Translations under genes and position numbers: made by a program
Shown: piece by piece, positions 1 through 7,390 of the stretch
Numbering within the stretch: position 1 is the first letter of the stretch
How the letters are laid out: each line of letters starts with the position of its first letter
Source of the DNA: SSSZ01 sp036732025
GTDB lineage: Bacteria; Pseudomonadota; Gammaproteobacteria; Burkholderiales; Rhodocyclaceae
Assembly (NCBI GenBank): GCA_036732025.1
Contig: DAINDE010000007.1
Location: forward strand, 42,185 to 106,184
Direction of reading: 5' to 3'
Length of the DNA stretch: 64,000 bases
The notes under the pieces: model-generated
Told to the model about the DNA's origin: nothing
Seen by the model: only the letters and a program-made list of their open reading frames with translations
Databases searched by the model: none

Positions 1-632
1 AGTTACCGCCGCCCTCGGCCTTGACCTTGGCGCGGGTGGCGTGGAAGACCTCGGGATCGTGGATGTTGCGGCGGATGTAGAAGATGAGCAGCGCCGGCAG
101 GATGCCCAGCCAGAACAGCGCCCGCCAGGCCTGCTCGGCCGGCAGCAGGGCATAGACCGCCCAGAAGGCGATGGCGGCGGCGCCCCAGCCCACCGCCCAG
201 CTGCTCTGGACGAGGCCGACGGCCTTGCCGCGGTGCTTGGCCTGGATCATCTCGGCGATCAGCACCGCCCCCACCGACCACTCGCCGCCGAAGCCGAAGC
301 CCTGCATGGCGCGGGTGAAGAAGAGCTGCTCGAAGGAATTGGTAAAGCCGGAAAGGAAGGTGAACAGGGTGAACCAGGCCACCGTCCATTGCAGCACCCG
401 CACCCGGCCATACTTGTCGGCCAGCACGCCGGCCGCCCAGCCACCGATGGCCGAAGTGACCAGGGCGCCGGTGGCGATATAGCCGGCTTCCACCTTGGTC
501 ATCGCCCAGGCCGCCATCAGCGTCGGGATGATGAAGGTGTAGATCATGTAGTCGAAGGCATCGACCCCGTAGCCGGCAAAGGCGGCTACGAGGGTCTTCT
601 TCTCGTCCTTGCTTGTTTCAGATATCCACACG
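1..632 (-). CDS. MFS transporter, C-terminus off the window edge
   Basis: Inner-membrane transporter of the major facilitator superfamily. Only about 210 N-terminal residues are present because the gene runs off the left edge. A GTG at 632 is chosen because AAGGAG lies 6 bases upstream. The frame then reads AFAGYGVDAFDYMIYTF (helix 1, with two acidic residues typical of proton-coupled organic-acid branches) and GGWAAGVLADKYGR, the D-x-x-G-R loop 2-3 signature of MFS. It lies 92 bases downstream of the co-directional DUF1445 gene, so the pair is probably one unit facing the divergent LysR gene. The substrate cannot be inferred from this fragment. Confidence 0.88.
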
Positions 633-724
633 GCGGTCTCCTTGGTGGTGGATGGTCGATGGCCGCGGCCGCCGGTCTGTCGCCGGCGTATCGCGCATGG
701 GTTGCTCTCTCAAGTTCAAAGCGG

Positions 725-1534
725 TCAGGAAAAGGCCAGCTCGCTGTCCAGCCGGTCGGTGACCAGCATGCAGCCGGGGGCGTGGGTGATGCAGAAGTCG
801 GGCTTGGCCGCCATCACCACCGCCTGGGGGGTGACGCCGCAGGCCCAGAAGACCGGCAGCTCGCCGGGCAGGACCGCCACCGGGTCGCCGAAATCGGGCC
901 GGGCAAGGTCGGCGATGCCGATCAGGGCCGGGTCGCCGAGGTGCACCGGCGCCCCGTGCACCTGGGGCACCCGGGCCGTCACCTGCACCGCCTTGATGGC
1001 GTCGGCGGCGGTCATCGGCCGCATCGACACCACCAGCGGGCCGTGGAAGGGCCCCGCCGGCACCGTCTCGATGGCGGTGCGGTACATGGCGACGTTCTTG
1101 CCCTCGCGGACGTGGCGCAGCGGAATGCCGGCGTCGAGCAGCGGCTGCTCGAAGGAAAAGGAGCAGCCGATGACGAAGGTCACCAGGTCGTCCCGCCAGA
1201 GATCGCCGATGGCGGTGGGTTCCGCCGCCAGTTCGCCGTGGCGCCAGACCCGGTAACGGGGAACGTCGCTGCGGATGTCGAGGTCGTCGCCCAGGCCCGG
1301 CAGGCGCGGGTCGCCGGGTTCGGAGACGGCGAGCAAGGGGCAGGGCTTGGGATTGCGCTGGCAGAAGCGCAGAAAATCGCTGGCCAGGGCTGCGGGCAGG
1401 ATGACCACGTTGCCCTGGACGAAATGGGGAGCGGTGCCGCTGGTATGGCCGCTCCAGGCGCCGCTGCGGATGGCCCGGCGGGCCTCGGCGCCGGTGGTCG
1501 CCGGCAGGGGGCCGGTGGCGGTAGTCGTAGGCAT
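725..1534 (-). CDS. DUF1445 putative hydro-lyase / D-glutamate cyclase family protein
   Basis: Soluble 269-residue protein of the DUF1445 family, whose members are annotated as putative hydro-lyases and related to D-glutamate cyclase. Family landmarks in order are FVQGNVVILP, CSFSFEQPLL, GKNVAMYRT, SMRP, HGAPVHLGDP and FWACGVTPQ. The length matches the family. The ATG at 1534 is chosen over an in-frame start at 1594 because GAGGAG precedes it by 6 bases and homologous sequence begins just after. It is upstream of and co-directional with the MFS transporter and divergent from the LysR gene, which suggests a small uptake/catabolic unit. The actual substrate is unknown. Confidence 0.88.
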   Translation of the reverse strand: MPTTTATGPLPATTGAEARRAIRSGAWSGHTSGTAPHFVQGNVVILPAALASDFLRFCQRNPKPCPLLAVSEPGDPRLPGLGDDLDIRSDVPRYRVWRHGELAAEPTAIGDLWRDDLVTFVIGCSFSFEQPLLDAGIPLRHVREGKNVAMYRTAIETVPAGPFHGPLVVSMRPMTAADAIKAVQVTARVPQVHGAPVHLGDPALIGIADLARPDFGDPVAVLPGELPVFWACGVTPQAVVMAAKPDFCITHAPGCMLVTDRLDSELAFS

Positions 1535-1595
1535 GGGTGTCTCCTCTGTGGGTCTAGCTTTGAACCGAGTATGGACGACCGCCCATGAGCCCACA

Positions 1596-1611
1596 AACGA
1601 GAAATTTCGTT
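1596..1611. promoter_or_regulatory. Candidate LysR-type operator palindrome
   Basis: AACGA-N6-TCGTT, a dyad set in an AT-rich island of an otherwise GC-rich divergent spacer, 62 bases upstream of the DUF1445 start. Position and symmetry suit binding by the divergently encoded LysR regulator. The assignment is inference only. Confidence 0.35.
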
Positions 1612-1694
1612 ATCACCTCATCGATTTTTTTGTTGTCGGCAGCCGTCGGCGCCGCCGGTTTGGCGCTACCATTCCGGCTGGTCAACACCCCGCT

Positions 1695-1758
1695 CCGTTC
1701 GCCCTGAGCCTGTCGAAGGGCGGTGCACCGAGGGCTTCGACAGGCTCAGGGCGAACGG
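1695..1758. repeat. Intergenic inverted repeat (REP-like)
   Basis: Two perfect 24-base arms (1695-1718 and 1735-1758), each containing CGTTCGCCCTGAGCCTGTCG or its complement, with a 16-base loop. Degenerate or partial copies of the same motif occur at 3311-3324 and 38711-38800, so it is a dispersed repeat family in this genome. It may form a strong hairpin in RNA and could act as a transcription boundary between the DUF1445 promoter region and lysR. Confidence 0.85.
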
Positions 1759-1817
1759 CTCGGTGGTCTATTGCATTGCCGGGCAAAGAGGCTCGGCCCA
1801 TCGACGAGGAGCCGCCA

Positions 1818-2744
1818 ATGAACCTGCGTTTCGTCGAAGCCTTCGTCTGGGTCGCCCGCCTGAAGAGCGTTACCCGGGCCGCCGAGAAGCTGTTCCTCAC
1901 CCAGTCGGCGGTGTCCAGCCGCATCGCCGCCCTCGAGGAGGAACTGGGGGCGCCCCTGGTGGACCGCCGGGACCGGGTCTTCCGGCTGACCAACGCCGGC
2001 ACCCGCTTTCTCGACTACGCCGAGCGCTTTCTCGCCCTCCAGCGCGAGGTCCGGCGCGAACTGGGGGCTTCCGAGCAGTTGCCGCTCTCGCTGCGCATCG
2101 GCGGCATCGAGACCGTCCTCCACACCTGGCTGATTCCCCTGGTGGAATGGCTCAAGGACAGCAACCCCCAGCTCGAATTCGAACTCAACGTGGAAATGAC
2201 CCACGTCCTCAACGAACAGGTGCGGCGGGGCGGCCTCGACCTCATCTTCTCCGCCACCCCGGCGGTGGGCCAGGGCCTGGTCAACGAGCCCTTGCCTCCC
2301 ATGGAAATGGTCTTCGTCGGCCCCGCCGACGCTGCCAACGGCCTGCTCAGCATCGACGACCTGCTGGCCCGGGAACTCTTGACCTTCCAGCGCGGCTCCC
2401 AGCCCCACGTGGCGCTGCTGGAAAGCCTGCGCGCCGCCGGCGTGAACGACAAGCGGGTGCATACCATTTCGTCCATTTCGGCACTGGTCAAGCTGGTGGA
2501 AAGCGGCTTCGGCCTGGCCACCCTGCCCCGGGCCGCCGCCGTCGAATTGGCCCGGCGCCACGACATCGCCATCCTCGCCACCGAACTCCAGCTGGCCCCC
2601 CTGCCCCTGCACGCCAGCTACTGGCGCTACCCGGCTGCCCCGGCCCTGGAACAAGCCATCGCCAGCGCCCTCGAATTCACCCGCCGGGCGACCCAACCGG
2701 ATGGTAGAGAAGGAAAGCGCGCCGGCGGCGTCCAAAAGGAGTAG
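1818..2744 (+). CDS. LysR-family transcriptional regulator
   Basis: DNA-binding regulator of 308 residues. The N-terminal winged helix-turn-helix occupies about residues 1-60 (NLRFVEAFVWVARLKSVTRA, then TQSAVSSRIAALEEELG). The C-terminal ligand-binding domain spans about 90-290. The ATG at 1818 is chosen by the GAGGAG 7 bases upstream and because it starts exactly at the conserved LysR N-terminus. It is divergent from the DUF1445-MFS pair, the standard LysR arrangement, and so probably controls it in response to a related metabolite. The stop is TAG, one of several genes here showing TAG as an ordinary stop. Confidence 0.93.
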   Translation: MNLRFVEAFVWVARLKSVTRAAEKLFLTQSAVSSRIAALEEELGAPLVDRRDRVFRLTNAGTRFLDYAERFLALQREVRRELGASEQLPLSLRIGGIETVLHTWLIPLVEWLKDSNPQLEFELNVEMTHVLNEQVRRGGLDLIFSATPAVGQGLVNEPLPPMEMVFVGPADAANGLLSIDDLLARELLTFQRGSQPHVALLESLRAAGVNDKRVHTISSISALVKLVESGFGLATLPRAAAVELARRHDIAILATELQLAPLPLHASYWRYPAAPALEQAIASALEFTRRATQPDGREGKRAGGVQKE

Positions 2745-2812
2745 AGTGGATAAATCGCCCGGGCACCCGATGGCGCCCGGCCCCAGCGCAATCCGTCGCC
2801 CCGGAGACCGTC

Positions 2813-3001
2813 ATGATCGTTAGGCGCCGCACCTGGTTGTACCGTCTGGCCGGTCAGGAATTTGCCCAAATCGTATCCTTCGATCACCCCGTCACCGCCG
2901 CCAAGGCCCGGGACGCCCTGAGCCGTTCGGTGGGCAAGCCCCTCGACCTGTGGGGGCGGGACAAGGGCGATCCGCTGACAGTGCCCGGCAAGACGCGCTG
3001 A
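2813..3001 (+). CDS. Small hypothetical protein (62 aa)
   Basis: Not recognised. It is a basic 62-residue protein starting MIVRRRTWLYRLAGQEFAQI, with no signal peptide or membrane segment. Composition and codon use fit the chromosome. Its stop codon touches the first base of the IS91-type remnant, so its 3' end may have been created or altered by that insertion. No clear Shine-Dalgarno sequence is visible immediately upstream, which lowers confidence that it is expressed. Confidence 0.45.
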   Translation: MIVRRRTWLYRLAGQEFAQIVSFDHPVTAAKARDALSRSVGKPLDLWGRDKGDPLTVPGKTR

Positions 3002-3249
3002 CCGGCTTCAAGCGTATCCGCCATTACGGCCTCTTGGCGCCGGCCAGGAAGCGGGACGGTCTGGCCGCCGCCCGGGCGGCGCTCAACCTGCCGCCGCCGC
3101 AGCCGGCGGTGATCGAGTCGGTGGCTGCCTTTCTCTTGCGGGTCGCCCGCATCGAATCAACATGCTGTCCCCATTGTGGGGGCACTTTGCGAACCGTCGG
3201 CATCCTGGCACCGATACGCTATGCCTGGCCCGGGCGGGGACCGCCTTGA
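3000..3249 (+). pseudogene. IS91-family transposase C-terminal remnant
   Basis: An open frame without a credible start reads TGFKRIRHYGLLAPARKR, then CCPHCGGTLR. In IS91/ISCR-type Y2 transposases the C-terminus has exactly this order: an F-x-R-I-R-H-Y-G-L-L segment followed by a zinc-ribbon-like C-P-x-C. The N-terminal HUH nuclease part is missing, so this is a decayed fragment of about 80 residues. The neighbouring attC-like cassette fits the known tendency of IS91/ISCR elements to sit beside integron material, although that link is inferred here. Confidence 0.7.
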
Positions 3250-3501
3250 CCGCCCCCAGGTGGCAGGCACGGGCAGGGGATCGGGGCGACCAAGGCGTCG
3301 GCCACGCCACCGTTCGCCCTGAGACTGGCCGGCGCGCCCTGTGCGGCTGGACGGGCCGCCACCGCGCAGCACAATCCGTCACGTTTGCTGCAGGTTCGCG
3401 CCCCGCCCGCTCCAGGGAAAGCCTCTCATTCCATGCCATTCGATTGACTTCGCAAGACCCCGCCTTACAATCCCCATAGCCACCGCCGACCCGGCGGTCC
3501 A
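3250..3501. other. Non-coding spacer after the IS91 remnant
   Basis: No convincing gene. It contains a partial copy of the REP-like motif (CGTTCGCCCTGAG at 3311-3323). The stretch up to about 3480 could be the 3' non-coding end of the IS91-type element, but no terminus can be proven by eye. Confidence 0.4.
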
Positions 3502-3584
3502 GTCCAACGAGGTTTATCCGCCGATATGCCGCCTCGCCCTTCTCAATCGCTTCCGCGTCGGCGGATAAACGCTATTCGTTAGGA
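3502..3584 (+). repeat. attC-like recombination site upstream of the cassette
   Basis: About 83 bases with the attC layout. An outer box GTCCAAC (3502-3508) fits the R'' consensus RYYYAAC. A box GTTAGGA (3578-3584) fits R' (GTTRRRY) except for its last base. Between them the extended arms TTTATCCGCCGA (3513-3524) and TCGGCGGATAAA (3558-3569) are complementary. It ends 6 bases before the ATG of the lipoprotein gene, where the 3' end of an attC site lies relative to the next cassette ORF. Confidence 0.6.
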
Positions 3585-3590
3585 GAAACC

Positions 3591-4094
3591 ATGCGACTAA
3601 TCGCTCCAATTAGCCTTGTACTCATGTTGACGGGGTGTGCAACGGCTTATCAACGCCAAGGGTTTAGTGGTGGTTTCTCCGAGTTACAACTGTCCGAGAA
3701 TGTTTGGAAGGTGTCATTCCAAGGAAACGGCTACACCCGCGCAGAGCGATCTGAAGAGTTAGCTTTACTTCGCTGTGCTGAGCTTACCCTTGAGAAGGGC
3801 TACACCCACTTTGGGTTGGCCGACTCAAAGTCAGGGAAAGATTTTTCTACCATGACAACGCCAACCACTTCCTATACCACTGGGAACGCATATGTTTCTG
3901 GAAACAATGTCTACGGTAGTGCCACAACGAATACCTATGGCGGGCAAACCTTCTTGATTACGAAGCCATCCAATACAAACATCATCGTGATGTTTAAGCA
4001 AAAGCCAGAGAATGCGGGAATGACTTTCGATGCAAAGTTCATTTGTCAGTCGGTGGGGGCTAAATACGAGGTTGTCTGTGGTGCCCCGAAATAA
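3591..4094 (+). CDS. Lipoprotein carried on an orphan integron-type cassette
   Basis: Predicted lipoprotein of 167 residues: signal peptide with lipobox LMLTGC (Cys16), then a mature domain rich in Ser/Thr/Gly/Asn (MTTPTTSYTTGNAYVSGNN) and four cysteines in all, two near the C-terminus. It resembles the CC0125/CC1285 lipoprotein family; function unknown. AGGAG overlaps the upstream attC box and supplies the ribosome site for the ATG at 3591. Base composition is far lower in GC than neighbouring genes. It is flanked by attC-like sequence on both sides in the same orientation, so it was very likely captured as a gene cassette. No integrase gene is in the window. Confidence 0.85.
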   Translation: MRLIAPISLVLMLTGCATAYQRQGFSGGFSELQLSENVWKVSFQGNGYTRAERSEELALLRCAELTLEKGYTHFGLADSKSGKDFSTMTTPTTSYTTGNAYVSGNNVYGSATTNTYGGQTFLITKPSNTNIIVMFKQKPENAGMTFDAKFICQSVGAKYEVVCGAPK

Positions 4095-4100
4095 AATCTC

Positions 4101-4129
4101 TCCTAACACTTCGGTCAACCGGGACAATA
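4101..4129 (+). repeat. Left half of a second attC-like site, interrupted by the IS
   Basis: TCCTAAC (4101-4107) is the exact complement of the GTTAGGA box at the front of the cassette and fits the R'' position 6 bases after the lipoprotein stop. It is followed by ACTTCGGTCAACCGGGACA, typical of an attC left stem. The matching right half is not adjacent because the IS4-family element begins at 4130. Confidence 0.55.
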
Positions 4130-5615
4130 GGGGACAGACCCAATGCTGTTCACTTAACATAAAATCGCCTATACTGCTCCCATCACCACTCGTGCATGGA
4201 GGTTGGGCATGGTTGGCAAGGCACAGGAATTGGGTGGCCCGATCCGCGTAGCGGACTATTTGAGCTTGGGCCTGCTGGCTCGCCTGGTGCCGCCCGCCCT
4301 GGTGGAACGAGCCTTGACGGAACACGGCAAGCACAGCCAACGGCAACGTGATCTGCCGGCCCATGCGGTGGCCTACTACGTGATGGCCCTGTCGCTGTAC
4401 CGAGGCATCAACACCGAAGAGGTGCTGCGTGTCGTCACCGAAGGCATGGAATACCTGGGGGCGAACGCCATCCGGCGCGAGGTGGGCAAGTCGGCGATCA
4501 GCGCCGCCCGGTCGCGTCTGGGAGCGCAAGTGATGCAATCGATTGCCCGGGAAGCCCTGAAGCCCCTGGCGACGGAACAGACGCCCAATACGTTCTACCG
4601 GGGCATGCGTCTCGTCAGCCTGGACGGCTCCGGTCTCGAAGTGGCCGATGAGGCAGCCAATCGGGAAGCCTTCGGCGTGCCGGGCACCCAGCAAGGTCGT
4701 ACCGGCTACCCGCAACTGCGCTTCGTCGGCTTGCTGGAGAACGGCACCCATGTCCTCTTTGGTGTGGCCCTGGGGGGCTACCAGGACGCCGAGGTCAGCT
4801 TGGCCCACCAGGCCATTCGGTACTTGCAGCCGGGCATGCTGTGCTTGGCTGACCGAGGATTGTCGGGCTATCCGCTCTGGGCTGCAGCCAGCCGAACGGG
4901 CGCCCAGTTGCTCTGGCGCATTCCGAAGAATCGCTTGTTGCCGGTACGGGAGCGGCTGGGCGATGGTTCCTATCTTTCCGAGATCGTCCCGGCGCCGCTG
5001 ACTCGCAAGAAGATGGAGGTTCAGGAGGCGCCTCCCCTCACGGTCAGGGTGATCGACTATCGCCTGCCTGGGGTACCGGATGCCGAACCTATCTATCGGT
5101 TGATGACTACGCTGCTCGATCCGCTTGCTGCCCCGGCCCAGGAGTTGGCAGCGCTGTATCAGTCGCGCTGGACGATCGAGACGACCTTGGCGGAAATGAA
5201 GACAACCCTCAAGGGTGCGGATGTCATCCTGCGCAGCAAAACACCGGAATTGGTGCGCCAGGAATTCTGGGGCCTGCTGCTGGCGCATCATGTGGTGCGA
5301 CGGCTGATGCTGGAGGCGGCTCTGACGCGAGAGCGACCCCCGGACAGCTTGAGTTTCAAGCACACACTTGCCCTCATGCGCCGCAAACTCCCCGCCAGCG
5401 GCGCCCTTCCCCCCAGAGCAGTTCCAGAAGTGGTGGCGGAGTCTGCTTGAGTCCGCCGCAGCAGGCATTATCGCCAGCCCAAGGGGGCGATCCAATCCCC
5501 GATTGGTCAAGCGCCGAACCAAGCAATACTTGCCCCGTAAGGGTGACGAGCCTCTCAATCAACGCCATGATTGGGCGCCGGAGATTGTAAAGTGAACAGC
5601 ATTGGGTCCGTCCCC
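4130..5615 (+). mobile_element. IS4-family insertion sequence (about 1.49 kb)
   Basis: Bounded by 26-base terminal inverted repeats, 4130-4155 (GGGGACAGACCCAATGCTG...) and 5590-5615 (complement, one mismatch). It encodes a single frameshifted transposase. The left end abuts the truncated attC-like site and the right end abuts a GTTTAACG repeat array. An obvious target-site duplication could not be found, perhaps because the flanks are repetitive or rearranged. Confidence 0.85.
4209..5595 (+). pseudogene. IS4-family transposase, frameshifted near the C-terminus
   Basis: DDE transposase of the IS4 family. It starts at an ATG with GGAGG 6 bases upstream. The catalytic signature Y-(2)-R-(3)-E-(6)-K is intact as YQSRWTIETTLAEMK, and the first catalytic Asp is in LVSLDGSG. 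The main frame ends at 5450 (VPEVVAESA). The +1 frame from about 5409 continues as PPEQFQKWWRSLLESAAAG, then RLVKRRTKQYLPRKGDE, and stops at 5595 inside the right inverted repeat, as expected for the native C-terminus. The shift maps to a C6 run (5409-5414) with one C too many. This is either true inactivation, programmed slippage, or a sequencing error. Confidence 0.8.
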
Positions 5616-5680
5616 GTTTAACGCCGTTTAACGCGTGTCCCCGTTTAACGCGCGTCCCCGTTTAACGCGCCCGTTTAACG
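5616..5680. repeat. Tandem GTTTAACG repeat cluster
   Basis: Five copies of GTTTAACG at 5616, 5626, 5643, 5660 and 5673, three of them preceded by GTCCCC. Each GTTTAAC fits the attC box consensus RYYYAAC (and GTTRRRY on the other strand). The unit TGTCCCCGTTTAACG also resembles the expected right-hand stem of the attC site interrupted by the IS. It is probably scarred cassette or IS target sequence and is too irregular for a CRISPR. Confidence 0.7.
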
Positions 5681-5749
5681 CGATGCCCGCTGACGGTGAG
5701 GCCGAGGATCAACATCCGTCACCGCTTGCCCATGGCCGCCGCCGTGTCG

Positions 5750-6361
5750 CTAATGGCTGGGGAAGTACATCTTGGCCTTGTCGAGCTTATAGCTCCAGGG
5801 CAGGCTGGCGTTCTTCCAGCCATTGACCGCCCGGCGGCCGGCGGCGGGACCTTCCTTGGCAATGTCGCCCTCGAAGCCTTCGGCCACGCTGTACACCTTG
5901 GTGAAGCCGTGCATGGCCAGCAGGTCGGCGGCCTTGGCGCTGCGGTCACCGGAGCGGCAAAGGAGGATCACGGCGTCGGCCTTGGTCAGGCCCTTGTCCT
6001 GGAGGCGGCGCTCCACGTCCTTGGCGAATTCGACGTTGGGCTCCAGCAGGTAGATGTTCCGCTTGTCGTCCCACTCGGTCATGATTTCCTGGTGTTCGAC
6101 GTAGGGCACCAGGGCGTCGGCGACGGTGGGCATGCCCACGTACATGGCTTCGGCCCGGGTGCGGATGTCGATGAAGAGGGTCTTGCCGCCCGCCTTTTGC
6201 ATGGTGTCCCAGGCCTGCTGCGGCGTCAGGTAGAGGCTCAGCTTGCTGCGCTTGATCTCGGGCAGCTTCGCCCAGTCGGCGGTGCCGGGAGCCCATTCCT
6301 GGGCCTGGAGGGCGGGGGCCAGGGCGGCGAGCAGGGCGAAGGCGGCGAGGATGCGGGTCAT
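5750..6361 (-). CDS. Periplasmic rhodanese-domain protein of the sox locus
   Basis: Exported sulfurtransferase-type protein of 203 residues. A signal peptide (residues 1-20, cleavage near LQAQ) precedes one rhodanese domain with the active-site loop CRSGDR (Cys135). The preceding DIRTRAE is the usual 'D-x-R' element of the fold. It is the last gene of the minus-strand sox series, 75 bases after soxH. Periplasmic rhodaneses linked to Sox clusters are thought to handle persulfide sulfur, so a role in sulfane-sulfur transfer is inferred. The start at 6361 is chosen by the signal peptide; an ATG 4 codons upstream is possible. Confidence 0.87.
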   Translation of the reverse strand: MTRILAAFALLAALAPALQAQEWAPGTADWAKLPEIKRSKLSLYLTPQQAWDTMQKAGGKTLFIDIRTRAEAMYVGMPTVADALVPYVEHQEIMTEWDDKRNIYLLEPNVEFAKDVERRLQDKGLTKADAVILLCRSGDRSAKAADLLAMHGFTKVYSVAEGFEGDIAKEGPAAGRRAVNGWKNASLPWSYKLDKAKMYFPSH

Positions 6362-6436
6362 GGGCCTATCCATTAGCAAACAGTAATAGGCTGACAGTCT
6401 AGGGGAGGCGCCGCCGCCGGGCAAGGCGGACGGCCT

Positions 6437-7390
6437 TCAGCGGCCCAGGGCCTCCTGCTCCATGCCGATGTAGACGTTGTAGGCGTTGCCCCGATTGGCG
6501 GCGGCAAAGGCCGGCAGGCCGGCGAAGGCAGACCAGTCGGTGCGGGCGTAGGCTTCCTCGAAGGGGATCAGTTCGGCCACGGCCCGGCCCATGGTTTCGC
6601 GCAGGTAGGCCAGGTAGCGGCGGGTGAGGTCGATGTCCGGCAGGGGGTCGCGGGAGGCGGCGCCATGGCCCGGCACCACCACGGCGGGGCGGCCGTCCTG
6701 CATGCGGTCCAGGGCCTGCAGCCAGCGCCCGGTGTCGGCGTCGCCGACGAAGGGCAGGCGGCCAGCGAAGAAGAGGTCGCCGGCAAAAAGGACGCCCTGC
6801 CCCGGCACCAGGACCATGAGATCCTCCGGCGAATGGGCGCCGCCGACGGCGGTGATGCGGAAGTCGACTCCGCCCCGGCGCACCGTGGTGTCGCCCGCCA
6901 GCAGGATGTCGGGCGGGACGAGGCGGGTGTGCTCGTCCACCGACAGGGGCAGATCCCGGCGGCGCTGGGCGAGGCGCTCCCGGGCGGCGTCGGAATCGAC
7001 CGCCCCCTTGGCCGCAGTCTGGGCCCAGACCTCCGCCCCCACGGCCTTGAAGGCTTGCAGGCCGTAGTAATGGTCGGCGTGGTAGTGGGTGACGATGACC
7101 AGTTTCACCGGCAGCGGCGTCACCCGGCGGATGGCGGCGAGCATGGCTTCGCCCAGCGCCGGGGTGCCGAGGGCGTCAATGGCCACCACCTGGTCGTCGG
7201 TGACGACGAAGCCGGCGTTGGACATGTAGCCCTCGTTGGACTGGGAGGCGGGGCCGGCCTCCCCCTGGAAATAGTAGACCCGGGGGGCGACCTGGATGGG
7301 GATGAGATCCGCCGCGGCCGCTCCGAGGGCGGCGCCGAGGCAGCAGGCGGCGGCCAGGAGCCGCCCGAGGGCGCCGCCCCGCCGGGCCAT
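6437..7390 (-). CDS. soxH: SoxH-like metallo-beta-lactamase-fold hydrolase
   Basis: Periplasmic zinc hydrolase of 317 residues with a signal peptide (about 1-27). The zinc motif is THYHADHYYG (His102, His104, Asp106, His107); later metal ligands are in GGAHSPED, FAGDLFF and VPGHG. It corresponds to SoxH / quinoprotein-relay zinc metallohydrolases often found after soxB. Its exact reaction is not established and it is dispensable for thiosulfate oxidation in studied species. Its ATG overlaps the soxB stop codon (TGATG), indicating translational coupling. Confidence 0.87.
   Translation of the reverse strand: MARRGGALGRLLAAACCLGAALGAAAADLIPIQVAPRVYYFQGEAGPASQSNEGYMSNAGFVVTDDQVVAIDALGTPALGEAMLAAIRRVTPLPVKLVIVTHYHADHYYGLQAFKAVGAEVWAQTAAKGAVDSDAARERLAQRRRDLPLSVDEHTRLVPPDILLAGDTTVRRGGVDFRITAVGGAHSPEDLMVLVPGQGVLFAGDLFFAGRLPFVGDADTGRWLQALDRMQDGRPAVVVPGHGAASRDPLPDIDLTRRYLAYLRETMGRAVAELIPFEEAYARTDWSAFAGLPAFAAANRGNAYNVYIGMEQEALGR

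Noticed and set aside
2950..3249. A 99-residue independent gene beginning at 2950
   Set aside because: The first ~17 codons overlap another frame and the rest is the C-terminal end of an IS91-type transposase, so it is a remnant.
5616..5680. CRISPR array
   Set aside because: Repeats are 8 bases with 2-9-base irregular gaps and no spacers or cas genes.
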